A stretch of DNA of 64,000 nt from Dendrocalamus latiflorus (lineage: Eukaryota; Streptophyta; Magnoliopsida; Poales; Poaceae). Where the stretch lies: positions 17,519,102-17,583,101 of the forward strand of contig CM029669.1 in assembly GCA_017311315.1 (NCBI GenBank). The letters are read 5' to 3'. The translations under genes were made by a program, and so were the position numbers. Of this stretch, positions 1-11,295 are shown in pieces. Under the pieces are notes generated by a model. It was not told where the DNA came from. It did not search any database and saw only the letters and a program-made list of their open reading frames with translations. Each line of letters begins with the position of its first letter. Position 1 is the first letter of the stretch.

Positions 1-1011
1 ACATGTACTTGACTCTCATTAGTAAATCACATGTATGGACATCAAATGACTAACACTTGCATGGACTCCACCATGACTAACAACCAAAACCAACTCAACT
101 TGCCACAGAGGCCGGTCTAACCATGGCAATCATGTCAGTCAGACCACCAGACAAGGCCGATCAAACCCTCTCCTTCAGTCATACCACAACTCCAAAGCCA
201 GTACTACAGCACCAGATCACAACTCAAAACCTCCAATAGACCTTTTCTAAAAAAATAGCTACCGCCAGCTACGGACTGATACTCTCGCACACCGGTCAGA
301 GTGCTAGCACAGCCGATCATATCGTCAGACCGCTAACTACATATAGCCAAAAAAAACAGCACAAGATCAAACTAAACAAATGACAACGCAGTAAAAGCAA
401 AGTCAACACTCATCAGGATGTCAACGCATCGTAGTTGGATGACTTAGCGCCGTGCTAATTAATTAACTGGAGTAATCACGCTGTACCACTGCCATGGCAG
501 ATGGCCGGCTACGGCTGCTACGTCGCTCCACTTTTGGTCAGCTCCGGCTTCATCCAAGATAACAAGGATCGAATCCGTATCGTATCATTACGCTTGCGTG
601 CCTGATGCTTTTCGGACAACTGTTCGAACCGATCGATCTCGCCTCCGCCGAACCGACATATCGCTAGCTCCAGGTGCACATTGCAAAACGAATTTTGGAC
701 GGGTCGTGCGGTACCACACCGCACAACCGCCTCGCCCTCCGCGTCGGCCGTCCGTTTCGATTTTTTGAGCGCACGACCGATTTTTTGACCGCACGACTCG
801 GGTTTTGACCGCACGACCGGGACACGTGTCACGCTGTCGTAAACGCGCGGTAAGGAGGGGTCTAAATCTGGAATTTTTTTCATTTGGGGGCCAAAAATGG
901 AAATTCGGGTGTCCATGGGTCCAATAATGTCCAAAATTCGCAAATATCACCGGGAAAAAGTTGGTTGTTCCTTGCTAGCTTGTTCACTTACATTAGGATG
1001 CCTTCGAGTTG
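1..1011. other. Gene-free left edge
   Basis: No gene is recognised. ORFs on the minus strand at about 518-950 overlap in different frames and match no family I know. At 767-817 the motif GCACGAC recurs three times at about 20-bp spacing, which looks like a short degenerate tandem repeat. Confidence 0.4.
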
Positions 1012-1077
1012 GACAATCCTTGCCTTTGACTAGTCTTTAAGTAAGACAATCCTTGCCTTTGACTAGTCTTTAAGTAA
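1012..1077. repeat. 33-bp perfect tandem duplication
   Basis: Two adjacent 33-bp units beginning GACAATCCTTGCC, at 1012-1044 and 1045-1077, are identical by eye. This points to a recent replication-slippage or repair duplication. Confidence 0.9.
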
Positions 1078-1234
1078 GTTAGATCCCATTTGGAACATGA
1101 GAACTTTATAGAATTCCTATGAGAATTATATTGTTTCGTGTACTTTCTTTGTAAAATTCCTGTGAAAAAGCCTGTGCTCCAAAATCAGGCCTAAAGCGGT
1201 AAATGCAACGCTAAACTTGAGCAGTTACTTGATT

Positions 1235-1445
1235 ATACCTGTTCATATTAGTTTCTAAAAGGTATTTTTCTATAGTAAATAACTTTTCTATAAATAGAGT
1301 GTCTTTTAAGGTGAGATTTATTAATCGATTTTAATATACACTATAATAACTTCATTTATATCAGTCAAAATCATACATGATTATCTCTATCTCTATAAGT
1401 TTCTCTATAAATTATTACTATTTATAAGCTAAAACCAAAAGTTAA
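1235..1445 (+). mobile_element. MITE remnant, family A (degenerate)
   Basis: This AT-rich stretch has the same order of motifs as the better copies at 7648-7870 and 9624-9867: an AGAGTGTCTTTTAAGG-like block, an ACTTCATTTATATC block, then a CTCTATAA block. The ends cannot be set. A short stretch just upstream (about 1082-1192) has Tourist-like ends but no matching target duplication. Confidence 0.35.
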
Positions 1446-1968
1446 AGTTAAAAACCTATATGACAGGCCCACTAGTGCAACTAAGCTAGCTAGCGTACGC
1501 GTGAACAGTACTAATGACGCACTGCTTAATCTCGAGAAACATCCACCACTTGTACATACTTCTTTTCGGTTAAAAATGCCGTAAGTGCTAGCTGATTTTT
1601 CTTTTGCGCACGCATGCGCGTCCCGACGTGAAAAATGGATCTGAATTTGTAACACTCTTATCCTCTGAGCATAAAATACTATCATCTACTCAGAATATTA
1701 AAGGCTAAATATATCAACTATAGATGATATGTAAATTACTGTTGCACGTGAAATAACTGTGCTACTCTCGCATGTACATGTCGCCTTCAACAGATACCTA
1801 AAAACAACAATAAAGTAAGGGTGAGTTCGAAGACTCAGCAAGCACATGATAAAACAGTAGGGTTGGTACATTAATCATTAAATCATATTTATGAACTGTA
1901 ACCCAGAATCTCTGGATTTCCTCCCTATCTTCTGTTCGTTTCCTGCAAATGCAATGCGATGTGATACA

Positions 1969-2290
1969 CCTCTGTATGCAGTTTATATCGGTACAATGGA
2001 GTTGCTTCACCCGTTGGTGAAACCCCCTCTGTCTCCATCCCTGAAAGTGTCTACCGAAGTAGGTCTTGATTTCCCCACCGTCGTGGGAGGCCTACCGTCG
2101 TAGATCCTTCGTATGAGTGCAATGCATAATGTGCCTCTGTATGTCGTTTATACCGGTATAGTGAAGTTGCTTCACCCGTCAGTGAAACCCCTCAGCCTCC
2201 ATCCTTGGAGGTGCCTACCGAAGTAGGTCCTAATATTCCCACCGTGCGGGATGCCTGCTGTCGTAGGGCGTTCATGATGCTCATGGTGCA
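1969..2290. repeat. 165-bp imperfect tandem duplication
   Basis: Two diverged units begin CCTCTGTATG at 1969 and 2134. Both carry the blocks GTTGCTTCACCCGT, TGAAACCCC, CTCCATCC and CTACCGAAGTAGGTC. The arrangement resembles repeats found inside grass LTRs, but no LTR ends were found around it. Confidence 0.7.
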
Positions 2291-2699
2291 AAGCAAACAC
2301 AACATTCTTCAAATGTTGATATTCAATCATAAGCATCTTTCATCGCAATATAATCAACAGATAAGACGTGATATCATTTCATAACATGGCATAAAACAAA
2401 TACCAGGCATTCATCACAATCCACTATTCTACCATGCACTTGCCTGGTTACTCCTTTGGATGATGCGTGGATAGCACCCAAAACCAAACCGCCACTTGTA
2501 TAAGCATTATCTAGTCTTAATACATTTAAGCCGTATGAACATATAGACATATGATGCCGTTCCAAATGTACAACCCAACACAAACAATCCCTTCCTCACC
2601 AGACACCTTTCTGTGGTCCCGGAATTCAAAACAGCTATAATTTAGAGATCGCATTGTCTATATTCACGGATAAATCTTAATCGTACGCGCATAATCTTT

Positions 2700-2821
2700 T
2701 TTCTCTTTTTCTCCTCTTTTCTTTTCTTTTTCCTTCCTCTCCTTTTCTTTTTTTCTTCCTTTTCTTTTTCGGCCTCTTTCTTTTATTCTTTTCTTTGCCG
2801 GCCGACTCGCCTCATTCCTCA

Positions 2822-2853
<32 letters not shown>
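2700..2853. repeat. Pyrimidine-rich tract ending in a (TC)n microsatellite
   Basis: About 120 bp of almost pure C/T on the plus strand precedes an uninterrupted CT dinucleotide run at about 2824-2852. A GC-rich, codon-like stretch follows to about 3300 but contains no recognisable protein. Confidence 0.8.
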
Positions 2854-2855
<2 letters not shown>

Positions 2856-5129
2856 CTCCTCCTTTCCTCATGCCAATCTAGATCCGCTTCAGCACCACGC
2901 CTCCGGCCCCTTGGCACCGCGCCGCCGTGGCCCCTCATGGCCCTGGCACCTCCGCTGTCGGCTCTACTCCGTGTCTCCTCCCTTCGACTTCGTTTCGGCC
3001 GTGGCTTCACCGCCTTCAAGTCATCGCACGACTCGGTCGCCGCCGACGTCTCCTCTCGGCCGTCCTTGCTACTAGCACCATCAGCTCTCCTCTGCACCGG
3101 CTTCTTCAGCCCTCGTCAACTCCGGCTTCTCATCGTTTGAGTCCTACGCGCCGCCCCCCGGTAACCCTAAGTCGGTGCTATGTCGAGGCTATTACCTGTC
3201 GGCTCCGATCTGGCTCCTCATCCTCCCCCGTTACTCCTATTCTCTTCTACCTCTATTACTTTCGGCTAGTACTCTCTGTGGTGGCTCCATGGTGTCTTAG
3301 TAATGCTATGTGACAATCGAATGGTTGCTTATTATCTATGGGGCATGCATGGCTTAAACTTGAAAAAGTGATGCTATATCTAAGAGTGGTTTATGGGCTA
3401 CCTTTATCGGTTGATTGTTAGGTCGCTTTGGGAAAGGATGGAGGCTTGGCCTCGGTAGTCGCTTCCTTGGTCGGCTACGTGCCGACTGGGCTGTGGCTGG
3501 CCTCCCCCTACGGCACGCCTTGCGGTCTTGCGTCTTGCTGACTTCTTGCTTCTAGTCGGCTTGCCCTGAATTGGCCTTGCCGTGGTTGGCGATATGTGGC
3601 TGTGTGGTTTCGGGGGTTTGGGATGAGAATGAAAGAAAGGAGAATAGAAGTTGGCTTGTTGGTGCTGTGGCTCTTCTCCGCTCTCTTTTACTCTGTTGTT
3701 TTGTTGGCTCTGTCGTGCTGTGCCTTCACTTCTCTTCCCCCTCTATTCGGCTGGCTGTGTGTGCTATTTTGCCTGTGGCCATGCTGTCTCGATGTGTTGT
3801 GTTGTCCTCTTACTGTTGCCATGTGGCTGCCGATTGATAATTTGCTAGTAGTGTTGGTGACCAAATGGGACTTTACTTCTCTTGCTTTTCCACAGGTATT
3901 ATATTCTACCACCCTTAACAGAATTCAACCCTAAATTCTAGTGCTAAACAATCCACATAGAGAATACCACAACACACACTGAACAGAAAATAGCTCTAAC
4001 TCATACACGAAAAAAACAACTTCGGGTACTCCTCGCGCATGCGAGGCTCAATTCTCAAGTTATCTTGTACCTAATCTGACATGACCAACGCGCCTTAGCA
4101 ACCCTTAACATCTCATGCCTCAGCATAAGATCCCCAATCCTCCAAGAAAATCACTCTCATTACTTGCACAAAAGAGACAACGCTACTTTTGTTTGCAACA
4201 AAGAGAGTTGTTTTTCTTTTACAAGAGAAGTATCACATAACATTCATAAATTCGACTCACTTCTACAAAGCGAAGTCTTTCATAAAAGTAAACCACAGTC
4301 GGGATCGAATCGGGATACTTAGTATCTGAATCTAAATAGAAAACGGATCCAAATTTGAACGTTGACCTACCGAAATCCCGGATGTTGGATACAAGTTTGG
4401 TATGGCCTAACACAAATCCAGAGCCGGATATCCGAATAAGATCTAGATTCGGAATCGGATATCCGGATTCGTCAGATATAATAATATCAACTAGCTAACA
4501 CATATCTTTCATATTTGGCCTCTAAATCTGGCATATTATATATGCATTTCAATCATTTGGGTGAGCACATCGTCATGGTAGACTCTAATTTGGTTTTTTT
4601 TATTTTTTATTTTGACATATCCCTCAATAAATCTTTTTGCATACTTTTTTAGCCAAATTTAATATGTTTATAACTAATTTATTTGTAATGTATCTAGAAT
4701 TAGTTAGAGTTATCGCAAAATGACACTAATGATCAATGGTTATATGATAAACTAGAGAAAATGGGTATAAATATTACTATAAAACCAGTGCCGATTTGCT
4801 AAACTTCATTGTACCATAGAATATGAAGCTGCCCTCAGAAAGTATATTATACAAATACGTGAGATGAATGATTCAATTGTTGCTGTCAACATTTAATATG
4901 CAGTTACATGTTAGACTCAGTTATCTATCAATTTCAAATGTTAAAACAATTTAGTGTAATGTTTTAAATAGGAGAGGCCTTGAATAATTATTGAAATCTG
5001 AAAAATAATTGAATCCCATCTAAATTTGTATCTGATATTTGTCTAGTCCATATCATACGTTTATCTGATTTGTATTCGAATGCGAGAAAAAAATATAGAT
5101 ATAAATATGATCTGATCCGTTTTCGACCC
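2854..5129. other. No gene recognised; GC-rich then AT-rich spacer
   Basis: From 2854 to about 3850 the sequence is GC-rich with overlapping open frames (for example 2927-3313, plus strand) that are serine/proline/leucine-rich and match no family. From 3900 to 5129 it is AT-rich non-coding DNA, with a cluster of GGATATCCG-like palindromes near 4425-4470. Confidence 0.4.
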
Positions 5130-5398
5130 TGATCAACTCGGCTTCGGCTTCTGGCTTATTTTTCACTATTCATAAGTTTCGTCTTTTTCTGAACTTTTGG
5201 CTTTTTGTTGAGCTTTTTTGCCAGTTCTTTTTTTCCCGTATTTGTTTGTATTATACGTAATGGGCTAACATATTTTTTATATTTTTAAATTTTTTAAATT
5301 TAATTATGCTAAATAAGACTCTGTCAGCTACAGTGCTTTTTTCAGCCAGCTACAGTGTTTTCAGCCATAAGCCATGAGCTTTTCAGCCGAACCCATCA
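5130..5398 (+). mobile_element. MITE family B, copy 1
   Basis: This is the first of three same-orientation copies (also 18754-19030 and 31234-31485). Left end TGATCAACTCGGCTTCGGCT and right end GCTTTTCAGCCGAACCCATCA are imperfect inverted repeats. The interior carries CTATTCATAAGTTTCGTC and ATTATACGTAATGGGC blocks nearly identical in all copies. No clear target duplication was found, so the superfamily is left open. Confidence 0.75.
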
Positions 5399-7647
5399 CC
5401 ACCGAAATTTCACCCCTACGCGTCCATGTCGCGCAGCTACGCGTAGCCGGTAGCTCTGAGCTGCGCGGCAGCGTCAGGCTCACGGGAGCACAGGAAGGCG
5501 AAAACGCCGTGCAATACGTGCCAAAAACAGGAATCAATCGATCGGCAGCAGCCAGCGCGCGCGCTGGGCCATCGCGGCTACGCCTACGCGTACGTCGATT
5601 ACGTACGCCCTCATGGACGGATGGATCTAATCCAATCCGTGCTGCGCTCTGTCGATCGGTGGGCATGCAGATCGAGCGACCGCAAGTGGCCGGCGTAGCT
5701 AACCTAGATTTGGCCTACCCCTGCGGCCATGCTGCGTCCTACCGATCGAGCTAGCATCCGTCAAATTTGTGCCAGGATTGTGACAAGTCGATCGCCTGGC
5801 AACCTGTAAACGCTAAACTAACTAATTAGCAGTCAGACTAGTAAGACAATCAACATCTATAGTGATGATTGTGATCAGCTCAAAACACGGTGCTGAACTT
5901 CAGAGTATGCATAGTTAAGATCAAGATTGGAATTACTTGTGTGGAATTGACTCGCTTGAGGACCTGCTATGCTAGCTACAGGCCCGTTGAAAAGTGCACA
6001 TCAGAAAAAAAAAATCATACATACATACCTTGCTGTCAAGCAAAAGTCTCGCTAAATACTTTCGATCTGATCTTTTTCTTTGCTGTCTCGATCTTTCCCT
6101 GCAACCCCGATTAGCCACCAACTAATCCGGGCTTAGTTTATAAAACGAGGGAGTACTAATTAACGACGTGAAAGTGATGAAATACGACATGGAAGCGTGC
6201 AGCGTAGCTTTGTCGTCGATTGCTCTGCTAATGATTAGAATTAATTAAAAACGGGATGCCCTCTCACTACCATAAACATTTTCTAATCACCGATGGGCCT
6301 AAGATGAAATTTAAAACAACAGAATTCCTACAAGTTTTCTTCAATATATAGTACTCCTTCCCCTTCCCTTTTTTTTATATATAACAGAAATGTGGTGTTG
6401 AGGCATTAATATGGTGTTGCATGTCCCATGATTGCAATGTTGATGCCTGCATCCCATGGGACTTCCATGGGAATCAAATCCTACTAGTTGACAAACCTGG
6501 GCATAATGTTTGACAAAGTTATCTTTAACCACTCTTCTAACGTATAAACCTTGAATATTAGCTTGTGGACCTCAAGTATAAAAATTGAGCTTGGAGGTTA
6601 GTTAGAGAAGAATCTAAAAGGGCACTGCTGGATGCCTCTATATATCATTGAGCAGAGAGAGAGGTAAGCTAGAGGAGGAGGACCAGGAGGAGGTGACCTT
6701 TGGCCACAAAGTAATGCAAATAGAGTGGTTGCATTTTGCTACTTCCTTTGGCCATGCATTTTATCTTGTGGCTGTTATAGCTCCCTTAATCCTTGCAAGG
6801 AGATCAAATGATTGCTTGCTTGATTAATTAAAACAGAAGAAGATTGATGCATGCATCCGTGTAAGGTGGCACGTTCTATTTTATTTGCGCTTTGGCACAC
6901 TGCTGAGCTGAATTGGGTGTCTCGCGCTTGTTGCAGCAAAAAGGGAGGTTGGTCCTTGAAAAGAATATGGACTCTATCTGGACTTTGGAGTATACAATCT
7001 TCAAGTTAATTAGAAACCAGCAATCATGGAGACTTTGGGACAGCTAGGATGCAAAAGCGAAGCCCCATCGTACGTGCCACTAATCAACTCCTTGCTGTGT
7101 ACAAAATATATTTAGTAGTACAATCGGAGGCCAAAAAATTGTGTTTAATTTGTATAGCGGGACAGAGTATTGATTAGGAGCTGGGCAACGTGCAGTACGC
7201 AATCTGAAAACCTTAAATGGCGCAATTTGGTACGTGGCTTGACTGATGACGTATTGCAGCAGAACACTACACCGGTATCAAACTACAGAAAATTTCAGTA
7301 AGATATTGACATGCAATGTACAATAAAAGGCCGGAACAGTATCACTTTGTAATTGCTTGAATAATTTGGTCACTGTTTTAGTGTACTCGTATCATGGAAA
7401 TATCACATCAGTGCATGCTGATTGATTGTTCCAATCAAGTCCAATCCAATCAGCTCCACTGTGTAGCCGTTAAATACTGCACGCAACTTCACGGCCAAAC
7501 CGGTAGTCCGATATGCAACTTCACAAGGACATTGTGGAGCAATTTAAGGTAGTTTTGAATAATGAAATATTACAAAGAGTACTGCAGTTTTCTCAAAAAA
7601 AATTCTTACTATAAAATTTATACGTTCTAAATAGATCATAATTTGGC
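5399..7647. other. No gene recognised
   Basis: Mixed composition. The open frame at 5374-5754 starts inside the neighbouring MITE and has no recognisable domain. The purine-rich stretch near 6650-6700 (GAGAGAGAGG, GGAGGAGGAC) lacks a paired arm and was not accepted as a microRNA hairpin. Confidence 0.35.
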
Positions 7648-7870
7648 TGATTTTTTTTTGCTTATGACTTCTAGTTTTTAGTTTATACTACAGTAATTAG
7701 CTTTCAAACAGTGTGTCTTTTCAAAAACGGAGTCTACAAGTCGATTGTATTAGACTGTACCATATTCATCTATATCGGCTAAAATTACACGTGTCTCTCT
7801 CCGTACTCTCTTACAAACAACCAAAATTTAAAAATTTAAACAAAAAACCATAATCTACAGCAAAAAAATC
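7648..7870 (+). mobile_element. MITE family A copy
   Basis: It shares with 9624-9867 the ordered blocks ACAGTAATTAGCTTT, GTGTCTTTTCAA, GTCTAC, TCATCTATATCGGC and CTCTTACAAACAACC. The ends are diverged and no target duplication can be assigned. Confidence 0.5.
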
Positions 7871-8559
7871 CACCCATTACCTTGTCAGTAAGAGTAAAAA
7901 CAAACAGATGGCTACCTTCTCAAAAACAAACCAAAAACAAAGAACAATCGGGCTAATTCCATGCTGTTCACCTGTGTAGCGCTTGATCAATTAAGCACTT
8001 TCTTAATTAGACAGCCACGGAATCTGCCGATCGAAATCACTAATACAATCTTGCGCCACAAGGGCAGACATCCCCAATCGATTCCCGCGATCATCTCACA
8101 TCAATCTACATTAGCTACAGTACAAGGAAGAGCTGATCAGGATATATAAAATCTCCTAGCTCCGGCGGATCAAACACCATGCTTATCAAAAAAAAACTAA
8201 TCCATTTCATTGATGGAAACCTAAGCACCAGAGTATTATATCTTTGCTTAATTAACACTAGACTAGGGGATTTGGCCAGGGATGGGGACCCTCACCAAAC
8301 TTCCATGCACATGTATATCACTTTCAGCAATCTTATTTCTTCGTTTGATCAATCACAGATGGAATATAAATTATATTATATTATGTCTTGGAATTTTTAA
8401 GACCTACAGGGGCTATGTTGGGCTTTTTTTTGCTTTTCAGTAACATTTAAATTTTCAATTTTCTCAATAATTATTATTTATTAGACAAATAAACTGACTA
8501 CTATTTATTAGTTCAGTAGGCTATCCAATTTGCACTCAAGCTTAGCGTGGTTGGTGCTT

Positions 8560-8987
8560 ATAGAATCGTCACCGAAGTAAACCCGGGGGGGTTCCGGCCC
8601 CCGGGCGCTATCCACGTCATGCCCCCTCCCTCGGCCGGCCGACGCGTGGCGGGGCCATTTCGGTACGGCCGGGGGAGGCCATTCCCTCCGATTTTTTCAA
8701 AATTACGTAAAGGTCCTTTTTCCTCGCGAACAGGTCCCTGGAAGTTTTTTCTTTGCAAAAAAAATTTGGATTGCGCCCGGCGGGTTTCCGAAATTACGTA
8801 TAGGTCCTTATTTACTTACGTACAGGTCCTTGCAGGTCCTCGATTTTTTCCAAAAAAACCCTTTGCTTTTTCTGGAAATACGTATTCGTCCTTGATTTTT
8901 TTTATAGAACTCCATGCGAATCGCCGTCTCTTTTGCTTCGGCTCACACGGTAGCTGGCGTGGCGTGGCGCCACGCCTACGTGGCTAG
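8560..8987 (+). mobile_element. Short non-autonomous Helitron, copy 1
   Basis: The 3' end has the Helitron hallmark: a perfect palindrome GGCGTGGCGCCACGCC (8965-8980 region) followed after a few bases by CTAG (8984-8987) and then T. The body matches, in inverted orientation, the element at 28428-28867. Shared blocks include GCCCGGCGGGTTTCCGAAAT and TTATTTACTTACGTACAGGT. The 5' terminus is less certain: an A|TC start is possible at 8566. It encodes no Rep/helicase, so it would depend on an autonomous Helitron. Overlapping open frames here are incidental. Confidence 0.7.
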
Positions 8988-9620
8988 TAGTACTGACCAG
9001 AGGAATACAGCTATACATTTGCACACATGCTTAGCTGCACGCCCAAGTCAAGTCACGTTTGTTGTGTTGCTATGAGCAGCCTACAGCGAACTTGTGCAGG
9101 CCACTGTAACGTTTCTACTGATCTCGCTCTGCGTACTGCCAGTTGGCGTGTTCTCGTAATTTTGGTAGAAGTACACCACAGTTCACAGGAAGGGCGAGCA
9201 CATCAGCAAATATTTTTCTGAGCCACTGGCCGAGGAGTCGGATCCGTTGCAGGATGCGCAAGGATACCAGCTGTTCCTCACATTTTTTTTGTGCTCCGGT
9301 ACCACAATTAAGCACACGAACGTTCAAAAGCAACTCAGCACACAGTTTGATCTTTCTAACAGTTAAGCACACAGTTTGATCTTTCTAGCTGCATCTTGTA
9401 TGTCGGCTGGGTTTGGAGTAAAAAAAAGATGTTTGTATTAGCTATAGCTGATATTTTTTGGTTGAAAATATAGCAGTGGCTGAAAGAAGAGATTTTAAAA
9501 AGGATGTCGCGAGAGGTGGAGATGGGAGTAAGAGTAATAGGATTCGTATTGCGTCTGTAACCCTCTGACTTATCTCCGAAGTAAGACGAGAAAAGAAGTT
9601 GTTTAGAAAATTCAAGTGTT
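8988..9620. other. No gene recognised
   Basis: The short overlapping frames on both strands match nothing known. Confidence 0.35.
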
Positions 9621-9623
9621 TAT

Positions 9624-9867
9624 GGCCCGTTCTTTTCAGGTTCTAAAGGCTGCTTTTCGGCTTTTTTTACAGTAATTAGCTTTTAAATAGAGTATTTTTT
9701 TCAAGATATGGTCTACTAGTTAATTGTAGTACATACTTTACTGACTTCATTTATATTGGCAAAAATCGTACGTGAGTCTCTGTTACTCTATAATCTCTCC
9801 TATAAACAGCCTAAAAACCACAAATCGCAGTCAAAAATCATAAACCGCAGCAAAAAAAAAAAGACCC
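9624..9867 (+). mobile_element. MITE family A, best-bounded copy
   Basis: The left end GGCCCGTTCTTTTCAGG and the right end AAAAAAAAGACCC are imperfect inverted repeats flanked by a possible 3-bp duplication TAT (9621-9623 and 9868-9870). The interior has the family blocks ACAGTAATTAGCTTTTAAAT and ACTTCATTTATATTGGC. It sits about 280 bp upstream of the SAUR gene TATA box. Confidence 0.6.
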
Positions 9868-10150
9868 TATATCAGTTTTTAAGAAGTCAATACGAAGAAT
9901 GCTGTATTAGAAGTTAACTGGTATTATCAACCACACAAAAAGCAAGCAGGCGCCAGCCAGCGAGCCAGCCTTGCGCTGCTCCCTGCTGCCTACTGGACGG
10001 AGGAGGAGGAGGATACATGCACGAGAGAATACAGCCCATGCGCTCCGGACAAGACGCTCCAGCTGCCACTGCACTGTTTCCAGTTCTTAGTTTTACCGCT
10101 CCCCGACATGCGGGCCCCACCCCCATCTCCGTCAATTCCCTCCTCCCTCT

Positions 10151-10158
10151 TATATAAG
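10151..10158 (+). promoter_or_regulatory. TATA box of the SAUR gene
   Basis: TATATAAG lies 153 bp upstream of the SAUR ATG within a C-rich region. This is consistent with a plant class II promoter and a 5' UTR of roughly 120 bp. Confidence 0.7.
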
Positions 10159-10303
10159 CCCATCCCGCCCCTCGCCTCCCCTGCCTTCCCATCCATCGTC
10201 GCCTCCCTCAATTCTCTCTCTAAAACCTCTCCCTTTGTTTCTCTCTCTACTTCTTGGATTGTGGTGTTGTGCTTGTTGCGTCCCATCGGCGGAGGAGGAG
10301 GCA

Positions 10304-10726
10304 ATGGCGAAGGGCGGGCTGAGCAAGCTCAGGTGCATGATCAGGAGGTGGCACTCGTCGAGCCGCATCTACCGGGCGCCGTCGGCAGGCGGCGGCGGCG
10401 ACGACGTCGTCGGCTCAGCTTGCGTCGGCCACGGCGAAGAAGGCGGCGTGCGGCGCGGCGCTTCGTTCCACGGCGCGGACGAGGTGCCCAAGGGCCTCCA
10501 CCCGGTGTACGTCGGCAAGTCGCGCCGCCGGTACCTCATCGCCGAGGAGCTCGTGGGCCACCCGCTGTTCCAGAACCTCGTCGACCGTTCCGGCGGCAGC
10601 GGCGGGGACGCCGGCACCGTCGTCGGCTGCGAGGTCGTGCTGTTCGAGCACCTGCTCTGGATGCTGGAGAACACCGACCCGCAGCCGGAGTCCCTCGACG
10701 AGCTCGTCGAGTACTACGCGTGCTGA
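10304..10726 (+). CDS. SAUR-family auxin-responsive protein
   Basis: An intronless 140-residue protein. Residues about 60-125 carry the SAUR core: DEVPKGLHPVYVGKSRRRYL, then a HPLFQNLVDR block, then a CEVVLFEHLLWMLEN block, ending ESLDELVEYYAC. The N-terminus is basic (MAKGGLSKLRCMIRRW) and followed by a low-complexity Gly/Ala linker, as in longer grass SAURs. SAUR proteins are small plant effectors of auxin and other hormones; many promote cell expansion by inhibiting PP2C-D phosphatases and so activating plasma-membrane H+-ATPases. The ATG at 10304 is chosen over an in-frame ATG at 10235 because the basic start is family-typical and the upstream 23 residues (MFLSLLLGLWCC) are not. High GC and third-position GC bias fit a monocot gene. 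No clear TGTCTC auxin element was noticed upstream. The frame is intact and it is probably functional. Confidence 0.93.
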   Translation: MAKGGLSKLRCMIRRWHSSSRIYRAPSAGGGGDDVVGSACVGHGEEGGVRRGASFHGADEVPKGLHPVYVGKSRRRYLIAEELVGHPLFQNLVDRSGGSGGDAGTVVGCEVVLFEHLLWMLENTDPQPESLDELVEYYAC

Positions 10727-10984
10727 AGCCCACCCCGGCCGTGACGGCAGAGGCGCGCCGGAGTTGGAAGCTTCCAAAAGCTGCGGTAATTGTTCGGCAA
10801 TATGTGCTTTGGTAGGGGTAGAATCGTGATAAACGCCGAACGCCAGGGGCGACGCAAGAAACCATGGGTTCGATTTGCTTAATATAACCCCGGTGTCGGT
10901 GCTAATCTGGAATTACCGATTTACCACCATTGTTACCGTGCGCCCAGAAATGCTGCTCTTTGGGCGCTGTTAATTCTCTCTAGT

Positions 10985-11036
10985 GGCTTCATGTAATACA
11001 TATTGCCTTTTCATTTTTATTTTTCATCCAATAAGA
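10985..11036 (+). terminator. Probable SAUR polyadenylation zone
   Basis: A T-rich stretch with TGTAATACAT and a near-consensus AATAAG (11030) lies about 300 bp past the stop codon. This is a plausible plant poly(A) region, but weak as evidence on its own. Confidence 0.35.
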
Positions 11037-11137
11037 ACTATGGACAAGTGTATCCATGTACATTTCATTGTATAAATCGCTCATTTCTTCTCCAAATTAA
11101 TCTGTGGCCACCTGCTACTTGAGCAATCCATTTTATA

Positions 11138-11295
11138 TAACTAGTTGAATGTCTGTGCGTTACTACGGATTTTAAAATTTTTTAGAACATATTTATACGT
11201 ATGTTCTAAAATTTGTTTACCACTTGTGAGTTTCAGAACATGTAATATGGTAAATTTTAAAAATTCATAACAACACATAGGCATTCAGCTAGTTA
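11138..11295. mobile_element. Small MITE with TAACTAG ends
   Basis: The left end TAACTAGTTGAATGTCTGTG is the inverted match of the right end (CATAGGCATTCAGCTAGTTA) with a few mismatches, giving a 158-bp element with about 25-bp inverted ends. The TA at the termini may be the target site, as in Tc1/mariner-derived Stowaway-type elements. The family is not certain. Confidence 0.6.

Noticed and set aside
6590..6860. Possible microRNA precursor around GAGCAGAGAGAGAGG and TAGCTCCCTTAATCC
   Set aside because: No complementary arm of the right length and spacing was found.
10108..10865. Other long ORFs overlapping the SAUR gene (235 codons plus strand, 101-120 codons minus strand)
   Set aside because: Shadows of the GC-rich SAUR coding region with no family features.
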